From Microstegium vimineum (lineage: Eukaryota; Streptophyta; Magnoliopsida; Poales; Poaceae): 64,000 nt of DNA. Below are positions 1 to 10,956 of this stretch, piece after piece. The notes below the pieces were generated by a model. That model was given only the letters and a program-made list of their open reading frames with translations, made no database searches and had not been told where the DNA came from. Location: NCBI GenBank assembly GCA_022036555.1, contig CM039133.1, positions 43,104,718-43,168,717 on the forward strand. The letters are read 5' to 3'. A program made the translations under genes and the position numbers. Position 1 is the stretch's first letter. The number at the start of each line of letters is the position of its first letter.

Positions 1-131
1 GCCTTCTTGCCCGCCTGTCATCCCTGATCGATCCACTCTCCTCAATGCTTGTTTATTTTCCTTCAGGATCGGAGTTCCTAGGGAATCCAGAATAACTTGT
101 ATCTGATGTTGAAGAACAATAATGAACAATG

Positions 132-659
132 CTCGATCCTCTCCACCCACATGTTTCGATCGGCTTGCACCGGTGGTTCCATTCAACCTAGATTTCTTTT
201 CAAAATATCTTATGCTTTGGACGCTTATACATGTTTTAAATTCCAACTTAGGAGAAACACGCACACAAGATGATGATAATATGTATTAGGCCAGTCTCAG
301 TGCGAAGTTTTATAGCATTGTTTTCAAGACTGTCATGTCATATAAAATAAAATAATATTTAGATAATAAAATACCTACTCTTAATGGACAGTTTCATTAT
401 ATAGTTTTATAACCATTTAATTTCATGACTCATACAGAGTTGGTATTCGTGCCAAAAGAGATAAAACTCTCGATCCTCTCAACCCACATGTTTCGATCGG
501 CCTGCACCGGTGGTTCCATTCAAATCACATGCGGACCTGTTTCCTAGATTTCGTTTCAAAATATCTTATGCTTTGGACGCTTATACATGTTTTAAATTCC
601 AACTTAGAAGAAACACGCACACAACATGATGATAATACGTATTAGGCCAGTCTCAGTGC
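132..659. repeat. Tandem duplication of a ~340-bp segment (second copy split by Tat-1)
   Basis: Copy 1 runs 132-467. Copy 2 starts at 468 and continues to 659, then resumes after Tat-1 at 10063 and ends near 10223 (GCCAAAAGAG). Both copies start CTCGATCCTCT and contain the motif GGCCAGTCTCAGTG followed by an AT-rich stretch. Copy 1 lacks about 20 bases that copy 2 has near 508-530. The GGCCAGTCTCAGTG block looks like the end of a small non-autonomous DNA element, but I do not assign a superfamily. Bases 1-131 upstream show nothing I can identify. Confidence 0.8.
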
Positions 660-2058
660 TGTTAACACTGGATTTTGGCACGCCTAGGAAGATGATAGGT
701 GGGCCAGCGTGCAGTAAAATTCAGAGGCAAGCATTTGGGATATTTGATAGGTGCAATCGGTTAATTTATAAGGATTCAGCAAAGTGATCGTGCGATCGAC
801 TATTCTAGGAGTGATGATCTAAGGAAAGCGACAAAAGCGACGAGTAAGAGCCGAATCGGGCAACCAACATTGCAACGATTAAGGAAATAAAGATTCCAGA
901 AGGAAAAAATAAGGTTAAAAGTGTCGTGTTCTTTTCTTTAAATATCTTGTAATCGTATCCTTTCAGGATTCATGTCATGACCAGGGTATAAATATAAACC
1001 CTTGACCATTGTAAAAGGTGTTCACAACCAAACTAATACAACCGACCCCGTGCCAACTTCGAGTCCTTTGTCGTGTCGTCGAGTTCTTCGAGAGGAATCA
1101 TCGATCTGTCGACCTCCGTAAGTCTTGACAACCTTGCTATCATGTCTAGTATCATGCGGTGGATTTAGATATTTATGCAAGTAGTCTTGTTTATTATCCA
1201 TGATCGTGCGGCGGATCTTTGCTCAATAATCAAGAGGTCTTCACTTGTGTTGTGCTTATGAGTAGATGTCGTGCGGCGGATATTTGCTTGTATGCTTAGC
1301 AAAAGCAAGATAGTTATCGGTTCCTGTAGATTTGACAAAATCTATTGGGTTCATTAAGTTATCATGTTGCATGTTTTATATAATCTTTACATATTTGTAA
1401 ACACTCTTTTACCCAATCTAGATTGATATGGTTCGGCTCTTGTTAGTTTATATAGATCTATCTATGTTATGATGAATTGCTTTCATGGATTTTCCATGAG
1501 TAGATCTTATATCTATAAATAACCGAATTAGTTTGAATCTAGATTGTCACATGTTGCGGGTTCATGTATGCTATCCATGTTTAAGCTTCGATGACGCTGG
1601 GTGTCGTGTGGCAGATGCAGGCTTTAGATTAGTTTAATCATGTTTGCTTACGTGTTTCCTTCATCATGGACCCCAATTCAGCTGATTGCCGAGATTGGTC
1701 ATGCTTTAACTTATAATCAATTACGAGTCATTCGTATGTCCTTTTTTCATGCATGCGCGTTCGGCAATCAGTGATTTGCGTATTACATGTTTATTTTAGC
1801 CGAATGTTCCACAAAACCTGTTGGCAGATAGCTTTCATAGCTGTATGTCGTTGTAAGTGGCTTTAGGGCCGTACATATGGAACTGTCTGGTATTACCCAG
1901 TACGTTCCAGTTTATATCTAATGACTTTCATCCCTTGTTAGTTTTAGGTCAAACTGGCTGGCACATTTTCGGTTCTCGAAGCACCCGGGCACCTGATTGA
2001 AGTCACGCTTTCCGGGTTGCTGTGTGTGAGACGCAGTACGTCACATTTTGCGTCAACA
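660..2058 (+). repeat. Tat-1 5' LTR
   Basis: 1,399 bp, TG...CA ends. It matches 8653-10057 along its length. A TATAAATA box lies at 987-994. The 3' copy has six extra bases (TTCCGT) near 8817, which accounts exactly for the length difference. Confidence 0.95.
987..994 (+). promoter_or_regulatory. TATA box in Tat-1 5' LTR
   Basis: TATAAATA sits at the same place in the 3' LTR (8986-8993) and lies about one quarter into the LTR, as expected for the U3/R boundary. The transcription start is inferred, not seen. Confidence 0.6.
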
Positions 2059-2065
2059 CACTTTT

Positions 2066-2083
2066 TGGCACGCTCGGTGGGAC
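2066..2083 (+). other. Tat-1 primer binding site
   Basis: TGGCACGCTCGGTGGGAC starts 7 bases after the LTR end with the TGG expected opposite a tRNA CCA tail. The same site with two changes is found in Tat-2 (48953-48970). I do not name the tRNA with confidence. Confidence 0.7.
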
Positions 2084-2086
2084 AAG

Positions 2087-5000
2087 ATGGTTGAGATCGA
2101 CAACAGTCTGGTTCTGGACGTAACCATGGACGAGTTGCCGGCGGACATAAGGAGCACTGTCCAGCAGGCATGTGACGAGTTCCAGAACAAATGTTTGATG
2201 TCGTTCTCAAAGAACAAGAGCAACAAAGTCATCCAGAAGCAGGCGCTCCCAAGAACCCTTCTCCCGAATCAATCCGATGAGACGAATGAAGAGGAGGAGC
2301 GCAGATTCGGCGCGATGATTTATAAAGCTATGAGTGAAACCATGACAAATCATCACTCAGCTTTCCTAAACACTTTTCGCCAGATCCTGATCAACACATT
2401 TGGGCCAGCCGTCGACAAGCTCTACGAGGAAACTCATGGCCCTATACATGGGGCAACGCTGTTCCCCATGTCCAAGCCTCACGGGAAGACCACTAAAGAA
2501 GGAGGAACGTCTGACATGGCCCAAACCAGGACGGACCTTCACCAGAAGCAACAACATCCCATGACTTACGGTCAACTTGCATTCGGGATGTCAGAAAACG
2601 TCCCACATTCGGATCACAAGATATCCCCAATAGCGAACAGGCTGCAGAAAAGCATGTATGGGCAGGGGTATCAGGAGTTTGCCGATTACAGTGCCATTAA
2701 TGCTCTCCCGAATCCTGGGTACGGGAACCCCGCAGGACTACCGTTTGAAGGGCACACACGAGTAACTCAGAATCCCAGTGTCGACCTAATCATGGATAGG
2801 ATGGCAGACATGATGAAGAATCAGTTTGGCTTGAAGCCGAAGAACCAGTCATATGCGTATCAGTCCCCTTATCCAGAATGGTACAACCGAGTGGCTCTTC
2901 CCCCAAGTGTGAAAGCCCCTAGAGACTTGACCAAATTCTCAGGTCAGGATGACACCAGCACTATAGAGCACATCAGCTGGTACTTGATGCAGCTAGGGGA
3001 GGCATCTACAGACGATGCTTGGAAGATTCGATACTTCCCTATGTCTTTGACAGGGCCGGCTTTCACATGGTTTGCATCCCTTCCAGCAAACTCCATCATC
3101 AGCTGGGCAGACCTGGAACAGAAATTCCATGCATATTTCTTTACAGGCACCAACGAGAAGAAGCTGGTCGACTTAATGAGCTTGAGACAGAAGCCCAACG
3201 AGACACCTCAGGAATATCTTCGCAGGTTCAGAGAAACCAATAATCTCTGCTATTCTCTGAATTTACCGGATGACCAGCTGCCGGGGATGGCGATAGCAGG
3301 TATGAAGCCGAATATCAGAGAGAAGCTCTTCGGCTTGGACTTTGAAGACCTTGACCAATTGTCGCAGCGGCTAGCGGTGATGAGTAACCAGGCTCAGGGG
3401 TTCAGAAGGGATAACCGTTTCCAGAAAGGTGATGTGGCTAGTGCGGTGTATCAAAGTTTCCTAGAAGAGGCAACGGAGTTTGAGGACGAGGATGAAGTCG
3501 CCGCAGCCGAACTGGTCTGGGCAAAGGAGCCAACTCAAGTCAACCAGCGATGGTTGAGGCAACAGAAGGGTACCTACGACTTTGATGTATCCAAATCAGA
3601 CAAATTGTTCGAGCTGTTGCTCAGGGAAGGACGCATCAAGCTTCCCGAGGGACACCCCATGCTGCGTCCTGAAGGAGTAAAGGACAAGAGATTTTGCGGC
3701 TACCACAACACCAACTCTCATGCCATCAATGATTGCCGAGTGTTCAGGATGAAGATCCAGAAAGCTATTCAAGATGGACATTTAAAGTTTGATGGCAAGA
3801 TGAAGATAGACGCTAATCCTTTTGCACAGAACACATTATCTTTCTCTATGAATATGATTGCCGTAGAAGACTCCAAGGGCAAGAACGAGATGAAAGTGCT
3901 GACCTTAGATAGGGCGAAAAGGACTGGTGCTGTTGACCCCAATCGGCAGATTACAGAAAAAGAACTTCAGCAACGAGGACAGTTCCAGAATAACCGAACC
4001 GAGAGAGGAGAAGCTTCCATACCTAGGGTCACAACACGGATCCTGTTGAATAAGTGGAAACGGGAGCAAGAGCAGCATCAGAGGCGGATGCATTATGAGG
4101 AGCAGAGATTCATAGAGGAACGTCAGAGGCCCGAAGAAGAAGTGTATCAGAGAGAACGAGAGCACTTGAGAGAACAGGAGCAGTCTCATTGGGGATGCTC
4201 GTTTTTCAAACATTGTTGGAATGAAGGCCTAAAACTGCCGACTAGAGACAATTGCCCCGAATGCAGTGATCGGTATTCAGGGTATAGGCAGTCCCAGGTC
4301 AACCGCCGTTCAGTCCATGAAAGACTCGGAGCACATGCTCCTGAGGACGATCGGCGTTTAAAAATGGGTAACTCAGAGGATCGGCAAGGCAAAAGATTTG
4401 CCGATCAAGGATGGGTTCGTTCTGAGGAGCGAGAGCACCGGGAGTATGCATGGCAGGACGGACAGTGGTGTCCGCCAGGGATGAAGAAGAGCCAGAAAAG
4501 CAGGGTGCAACGCTTAAGGAACAGAGAGCTAGCACAGATAGCACGGACATGGCGTCCCAAAGGAAAAACCAACGGGTGTGATCGTTCGGCTGATGTGTAT
4601 ATGGCCTTTTTCATTCCATTGGACTTTATAGCTCCCGAGGACCAAAATATCTGAGAAGATGAATCTTCAGATGCCGATGAGAACGAGTGCCAGGATCTAA
4701 TGGCCCAGCTTATCCTGACTCAACAAGCCGTATTCGATAAACCGGCTAGGCACTGACACTTGAAGGCGCTTTACGTGAAAGGATACATCAATGGCAAGCC
4801 CCTAACCAAGATGCTGGTTGATGGGGGGGTTGCTATCAATATCATGCCATACACCACCTTTAGGAAGCTCGAAATGACCAATGAAGAATTGTTGAAAACA
4901 GACTTGGTGCTCAGGGATTTTGCTGGCAACCCTTCTGACACTCAGGGTGTAGTGCATGTCGAACTGATGATTAGATCAAAGACTCTGATCACTACCTTCT

Positions 5001-5290
5001 TCGTCATAGATGGCAAGGGGGCATATAGTCTGTTGTTAGGAAGGGATTGGATCCATGCTAACTGTTGCATACCTTCGACCATGCATCAAGCTCTCATTCA
5101 GTGGGTTTGAGATGATGTTGACATTGTTCAAGCCGATGATTCGGTAAGTGTTGCCGCTACAGAACCTGCTTATTGGGAGTATGATGGCTTCGATTGTTTC
5201 TCTGGGAAGATTTGGAAAGAAGGCCCTGTGAATGTCTCCAGCAAGGGCTAATAGCCGATCCAAGCAATCGGCTCTGAGAGTATTTTTTGA
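2087..5290 (+). pseudogene. gag-pro: Tat-1 gag-protease ORF (several nonsense codons)
   Basis: From the ATG at 2087 the frame is open for about 855 codons, to TGA 4652-4654. It contains the retrotransposon gag core (about 3020-3400, hydrophobic SLTGPAFTWFASLP), a C-x2-H-x4-H-x4-C knuckle (about 3694-3737) and a Cys/His motif CSFFKHCW...NCPEC (about 4197-4265). The same frame continues into an aspartic protease with the active-site segment MLVDGG and the flap-side segment LLLGRDW. In-frame stops lie at 4652, 4754, 5108, 5249 and 5252. Most look like single C-to-T or G-to-A changes when compared with Tat-2. The frame ends at TGA 5288-5290, overlapping the next ATG. I chose 2087 because Tat-2 has an ATG at an equivalent place just after its primer site. 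Confidence 0.88.
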
Positions 5291-7238
5291 TGAGGAACAT
5301 GATCGATGGTGGCGAAGGGAAGCTGAGAAGTGGCTTCATGTCGGCCGATAAGCTAGGGGAGATAAATGTTGATGATGGACCAAGGCTGATATTTATCAGT
5401 GCAAATTTGGACCAGGAACATAGGTTGAAGTTGATTCGACCTGCTAAAAGGACCAAGAGTTCGTGTGGGGTGACGTACAACCATGGGCTTTCGATGAGAT
5501 CAATGAGTACATGAAGGCACCACCCGTATTGGTACCTCCACAATTTGACGAGCCATTTAAGTTGTACGTGGCGGCTGACAACCTGACAATAGGGTCGGCC
5601 TTCATACAAGAGTTCAAAGGGAAAGAGAGAGTAATATCCTACCTTAGCCGAAAACTACTAAATCCAGAGGCAAGGTATTCGGCTATAGAAAAGTTTTGCT
5701 TATGTGTGTTCTATTCGTGTGCTAAGCTTCGGCGTTATGTGTTAAATACCGAATGTGTGGTAGTTTCTGAGTTTGATGTAATAAAACACATGTCATTGAT
5801 GCCAATTTTAAATGGAAGAATTGGCAAATGGATATTGGCTCTGCCAGAATTTGGTTTAAGGTACGAATCGGCAAAAGCAGTAAAGGGTCAGGTTATTGCT
5901 GATTTCGTTACCCGATGCCGCGATCCCTCTGCTAAAACGGTAACCATTACACCATGGGCTTTGTTTTTGGGATGGTTCATCTTGTAGCAAAGGTGGTGGT
6001 GCCGGTATTCTTTTGATTTATCCTAGAGGATTGACGTTTGAGTATTCTATCCCCATTGAATCCCTGGTAACTAACAATCAAGCGGAGTATGAGGCGTTGC
6101 TCAGAGGTCTTCGACTACTTGTAGAGATGAAGGCCACTGCTGTCGATATTTTCCGGGATTCCGAGCTGGTAATTAACCAATTGATCGGCCAATATGAATG
6201 CAATAGCGATATGCTAAGGGGCTATTATGAAGAGTGACGGGAGCTTCCGAGAAATTTTCTGGTAGCCACCTTGCATCATATCCCTAGGGGGCATAACGAA
6301 GAAGCAGACAGGTTGGCTCAAATGGCTTCGGGATACCGAGAGAGTCAAGAAATCAACGCTTTGGAGAACAGTCGGATAATCGATGATTGGAGAAACGAGA
6401 GTGCTGATTATTTGAAAAACCCATCACAAAAGGTTTCCCAAAAGCTCAGGTACAAGGCTATCAAGTTCGTGCTCCTTGATAACCAGTTGTACTACAAGTC
6501 CATAGATGGGGTACTCCTCAAATGTTTGAATCAGGAGGAGTCCAGAAAGCTGATGTATGAAGTGCATGAAGGAGTCTGTGGTGCACATCATTCGGCTTAC
6601 CGGATGAAGTGGATAATTAGGAGGACTGGTTATTTTTGGCCAACCATGCTTGAGGATTGTTTTGAATATTACAAGGGATGTCAATACTGTCAGAGATTTG
6701 GTAATATTCAGAGAGCTCCAGCGTCAGCCTTAAATCCAATTGTCAAGCCTTGGCCGTTCAGAGGATGGGGCATAGATTTGATCGATCAAATTCATCCTCC
6801 ATCCAGCAAAGGGCATAAGTTTGTGCTGTTGGCAATGGATTATTTCACAAAGTGGGTTGAGGCTGTTCCTTTGAAGAAGATTACAAAAACTTGATGATGG
6901 ATGAACTAGAGGATTTGCACATGGTTTGTCTTAAAGCATTGGAAAATATTGAGAAAAACAAATTGCGTATTGCCATGTATTATAACAAGAGGGTTAAGGA
7001 AAAGCAATTCGCAGAAGGCGATTTGGTTCAGAAGGTTATATTACCAATTGGTACAAAAGACGGAACATTCGGCAAGTGGTCTCCGAATTGGGAAGGGCCT
7101 TTTCGGATAGTCAGATGTGCTCCTGGTGATGCGTACATTCTAAAAACTCTACTGGAGAAGAGTTTACCAGAGCTATTAATGGAAGGTTTCTCGAGAAATT
7201 TCATCCCAGTGTTGAGGTTGGCGCATGAGCAGATTTGA
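5290..7238 (+). pseudogene. pol: Tat-1 pol remnant: RT fragment, RNase H, second RNase H, integrase ends
   Basis: ORF 2 starts at ATG 5290 and keeps about 55 codons before RT. It then jumps, near 5450, to the RT/RNase H connection, losing about 300 residues that include the YxDD palm compared with Tat-2. RNase H (about 5460-5950) and the archaeal-type second RNase H (NNQAEYEALL, about 6070) follow, with a frameshift near 5965 and a TGA at 6235. Integrase keeps the HHCC finger (CQYC) and the first catalytic Asp segment (GIDLIDQ). It ends at TGA 6892, with about 135 residues missing, including the second Asp and the Glu. The C-terminal tail (KWSPNWEGPF) resumes at 6891-7238 in another frame. 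Confidence 0.88.
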
Positions 7239-7431
7239 AGGATTCTGTATACAAAATAGCCGATATGGAAGTATCGCCTTTAGAGTAAAAAAAATCTTGA
7301 CACCATCAACGCGGATTCCAGCAACAGTCAGCAGGCTCATTATTCTCAGGAAAATCTTGACAAAAAGAGCAAGTAAGAACCGCAAGTTGTATTCCACATG
7401 ATAGATTTTTACAGAGGATCCCTAGTACAGA

Positions 7432-8238
7432 CTACTCATCGAACACCCTCTCGATTAAGATGGTGCAGTCGACTACGTCTGCAACATTTTTCCTAGCTTG
7501 CTCCATGAGGTGCGCGGAGTTCTCAATCTCCTCTTCAAGGTTGTGGGCGAAGACATCAAACTTGCTAGGATCTATGTCGTAGCGAAGCTTCGCGGCGCTG
7601 AAAGCAAGTGCTGCGCCGTATGCGATCGCCGAATGGGAGATCTTCGGGATGCGTCGGTTGACGTTCTCCACTTGGTCGAGAGGAGTCCCGCCACCAGCAT
7701 GTGCAGTAATGGCAAGGCAGGCGATGGCGGCTTCAAGAGCTTCAAGCCTCGCTGACAGATCTGCGAAAGAGGAGGTTCATATCAAGATATCAAGATTGTG
7801 TTGCAAAAAAGAAGGGAAGAAGCGGGTTGTCCTAACCAACAACTTGATTTCTAGCCACATCCCGTTCTGTGGAAACCTCGGCAAGCTCCCTTCGGTCGAG
7901 TTGGGTATCCAAGACTTCAGCTTGAAGCCTGAGGTTGGATTGCTTATGGCAAGCAATCAGTTCTTTGGCCCTAGCCAAGTCTAAGGCCATGGGACGGTCG
8001 CTCCCGATGGAAGATTGGGGAGTGCAATCGCTGTCAGTCCTGCAAAAGAGGAAAGGTTAGATGATTAAGATAAAATCAGAAATTTTTGGTTACTTTATTA
8101 CCTTTTACGGAGGACTCGTCGGGAGGTTGCTCCATACTCGAAGCTTTTCCTACTCTCAGTGGAAGAGTGGGATCCTCCCGGAAGAGCAAGGCGAGAAGTC
8201 ACCTCTGGTTCTTCTACTGGACGCTTGCTACCCGCCAT
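7432..8238 (-). CDS. Intact three-exon antisense gene in Tat-1 (222 codons)
   Basis: Exons on the minus strand: 8238-8102 (137 nt), 8039-7837 (203 nt), 7760-7432 (329 nt), together 669 nt with ATG and TAG and no internal stop. Junctions: donor AG|GTAATA, acceptor TTTTGCAG, donor TTG|GTTAGG, acceptor TTTCGCAG; phases 2 and 1 both join correctly. The product starts MAGSKRPVEE, has a basic Ser-rich N-terminus, a central heptad-like, likely coiled-coil part (RLEALEAAIACL) and an alpha-helical tail rich in Ala (AIAYGAALAFSAAKLRYDID). I recognise no catalytic domain. Its position between integrase and 3' LTR, on the opposite strand, matches the extra antisense ORFs known from Tat-lineage elements. 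It survives although pol in the same element is deleted. A TATA-like CTTATAAG is about 80 bases upstream of the ATG. Function unknown. Splicing is inferred from sequence only. Confidence 0.7.
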
Positions 8239-8315
8239 TGACGAAGAGAACGAGGAGACAAGGGTGAAACTGTTAGATTGACACTGCTGGTGGGGGCGGA
8301 AGCAGGACGATTGTA

Positions 8316-8323
8316 CTTATAAG
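8316..8323 (-). promoter_or_regulatory. Candidate TATA box for the Tat-1 antisense gene
   Basis: CTTATAAG lies 78-85 bases upstream of the antisense ATG at 8238. It is palindromic, so orientation is not informative, and no transcript evidence is available. Confidence 0.3.
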
Positions 8324-8652
8324 CCGAATGGGAATATCAAGCGACAAGTTAGGGTTTTCCCATTCGGATGGGACGTTGTTGGACTGGACCAGGCTCGGGT
8401 AAAATTGAACATGGCTTGGTCGTTTTTTCTTTGGGTCAAAGGATAAAAGCAATCGGCTGTGCTCTAATCGAGAAAGAAATAGCAGGATCAACCAAGAATT
8501 GGCAAATGCATGAAAGTGAATAGAATTTGCCTTTAGAATTTCATCTTGGACAGCGACTACAGTACTAAACAAGTGTTGACCTGGAAGAAAAAGGGAAGCT
8601 TGTAGTCAATTTCAGGATAAAATGACTATTATCCCGAAATTGAGGGTTCATG

Positions 8653-10057
8653 TGTTAACACTGGATTTTGGCACGCCTAGGAAGATGATAGGTGGGCCAG
8701 CGTGCAGTAAAATTCAGAGGCAAGCATTTGGGATATTTGGCAGGTGCAATCGGCTAATTTATAAGGATTCGGCAAAGTGATCGTGCGGTCGGCTATTCTA
8801 AGAGTGATGATCTTCCGTTAAGGAAAGCGACAAAAGCGGCGAGTAAGAGCCGAATTGGGCAACCGACATTGCAACGATTAAGGAAATAAAGATTCCAGAA
8901 GGAAAAAGTAGGGTTAAAAGTGTCGTGTTCTTTTCTTTAAATATCTTGTAATCGTATCCTTTCAGGATTCATGTCATGACCAGGGTATAAATATAAACCC
9001 CTGGCCATTGTAAAAGGTGTTCACAACCAAACCAATACAACCGGCCCCGTGCCAACTTCGAGTCCTTTGTCGTGTCGTCGAGTTCTTCGAGAGAAATCAT
9101 CGATCCGTCGACCTCCGTAAGTCTTGGCAACCTTGTTATCATGTCTAGTATCATGCGGTGGATTTAGATATTGATGCAAGTAGTCTTGTTTATTATCAAT
9201 GATTGTGCGGCGGATCTTTGCTCAATAATCAAGAGGTCTTCGCTTGTGTTGTGCTTCTGAGTAGATGTCGTGCGACGGATATTTGCTTGTATGCTTAGCA
9301 AAAGCAAGATAGTTATCGGCTCCTGTAGATTTGGCAAGATCTATTGGGTTCATTAAGTTATTGTGTTGCATGTTTTATATAATCTTTACATATTTGCAAA
9401 TACTCTTTTGCCCAATCTAGATTGATACGGTTCGGCTCTTGTTAGTTTATATAGATCTATCTATGTTATGATGAATTGCTTTCATGTTGTTTCCATGAGT
9501 AGATCTTATATCTATAAATAGCCGAATTAGTTTGAATCTAGATTGTCACGTGTTTTGGGTTCATGTATGCTATCCATGTTTAAGCTTTGATGACGCTGGG
9601 TGTCGTGCGACAGATGCAGGCTTTAGATTAGTTTAATCATGTTTGCTTACGTGTTTCCTTCATCATGAGCCCCAATTCGGCTGATTGCCGAGATTGGTCA
9701 TGCTTTAACTTATAATCAATTACGAGTCGTTCGTATGTCCTTTTTTCATGCATGCACGTTCGGCAATCAGTGATTTGCGTGTTACATGTTTATTTTAGCC
9801 GAATGTTCCATAAAACCTGTTGACATATAGCTTTCATAGTTGTATGTCGTTATAAGTGGCTTAAGGACCGTACATATGGAACTGTCTGGTATTACCCAAC
9901 ACGTTCCAGTTTATATCTAATGACTTTCATCCCTTGTTAGTTTCAGGTCAAACTGACTGGCACGTTTTCGGTTCTCAAAGCACCTGGGCACCTGATTGAA
10001 GTCACGCTTTCTGGCTTGCTGTGTGTGAGACGCAGTACGTCACATTTTGCGTCAACA
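8653..10057 (+). repeat. Tat-1 3' LTR
   Basis: 1,405 bp, TG...CA. Repeats 660-2058. The sequence just upstream (AATTGAGGGTTCATG) is only a weak polypurine tract. The flanking AGTGC completes the target-site duplication. Confidence 0.95.
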
Positions 10058-10393
10058 AGTGCGAAGTTTCATAACATTGTTTTCAAGACTGTCATGTCAT
10101 ATAAAATAAAATAATATTTGGATAATAAAATACTTACTCTTAATGGACAGTTTCATTGTATAGTTTTATAACCATTTAATTTCATGACTCATACAGAGTT
10201 GGTATTCGTGCCAAAAGAGTTTTATCTAGATAAAATTCATTTCTCCTTTGTCTTCCTTGGCAAACAAGTGACGGCGTCAACTACTGACGGTGTTTGCCGA
10301 GTGTCAGCTATGCTGAGAGTCTGACACTAGACAAAAAAGATGTTTACCGAGTGTTTTATTTTGCCGAGTGTCGTTTATTCAACAAAGAGGACT
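10058..10393 (+). repeat. Left arm of a large inverted repeat (with 619-659)
   Basis: With 619-659 on the other side of Tat-1, this region is inverted at 14774-15141, at roughly 85-90 percent identity by eye. The arm includes the GGCCAGTCTCAGTG block, an AT-rich stretch and a run of GCCGAGTG motifs that belong to a CACTA subterminal region. Confidence 0.8.
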
Positions 10394-10564
10394 ATTACAG
10401 AGTGTGGACGTTTGTCGAGTGCTCCACACTTTGCAAAGATCCATTTAACGGAGTATCTATAGTTGTCGAGTGTTACACTCGGCAAACTAGCTCTTTGCCG
10501 AGTGCCCTATAAAAACATTCGGGAAATATCCAGACACTCAGCAAAGAGCCTATTTCTGGTAGTG
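10240..10564 (-). mobile_element. CACTA element end with GCCGAGTG subterminal repeats
   Basis: Reading the minus strand from 10564, the sequence begins CACTACCAGAAATAGG, a CACTA-type terminal inverted repeat. It is followed by many direct and inverted copies of GCCGAGTG or CACTCGGC (for example 10296, 10370, 10480, 10497). Only this one terminus is present. The matching terminus of the inverted copy near 14774 is lost. Confidence 0.75.
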
Positions 10565-10642
10565 TGTTAATTACATTATTATTGCAATGTCTCATTCGAA
10601 GACTTTCCCGTTGACTTCATTAATGATTCTCTTCCATCTCTA

Positions 10643-10830
10643 ACTACTCCCTCTGTTGTCTTTATAAGACGCAGACACATATTAAAAAATCAAACTTACA
10701 AAATTTTGATAAATAATTTAGCCGATAATTTTTAATTACTATAACATAAACAGGATACGGTTAGATTTATAATTATTGTATAAATAATATAATATAAAAT
10801 AAATAAATGGTCAAAGTATTACATTGTTGC
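10643..10830. repeat. Possible Stowaway-like MITE remnant
   Basis: TACTCCCTCTGTTGTC followed by ATAAGACGCAGAC and an AT-rich body resembles the start of Stowaway MITEs of grasses. The expected inverted right end is not visible, so this is a fragment at best. Confidence 0.35.
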
Positions 10831-10956
10831 CCTATGCATGTTTGGAACCGTGTATATATAGCACACAGGACGGTGTTGGTATAAATACATTCGTTCGAGG
10901 ATATATATCCTTTTAATATTCTTATAGTTTAAACTCAATTTCTTATGGGCTATTCT

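Larger units (their letters stand above)
660..10057 (+). mobile_element. Tat-1: Ty3/gypsy LTR retrotransposon, Tat lineage, pol-deleted
   Basis: The element starts TGTTAACACTGG, ends GTCAACA, and is flanked by the 5-bp duplication AGTGC (655-659 and 10058-10062). Order: 5' LTR, primer site, gag-protease, remnants of RT, RNase H, a second RNase H and integrase, an antisense spliced gene, 3' LTR. The second RNase H after the first is the hallmark of the Tat lineage. The RT palm and the second half of the integrase core are deleted, so this copy cannot be autonomous. The LTRs differ by roughly 4-5 percent in the stretches I compared, mostly transitions, plus a 6-bp indel. It is inserted into the second copy of a tandem duplication. 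Confidence 0.95.
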
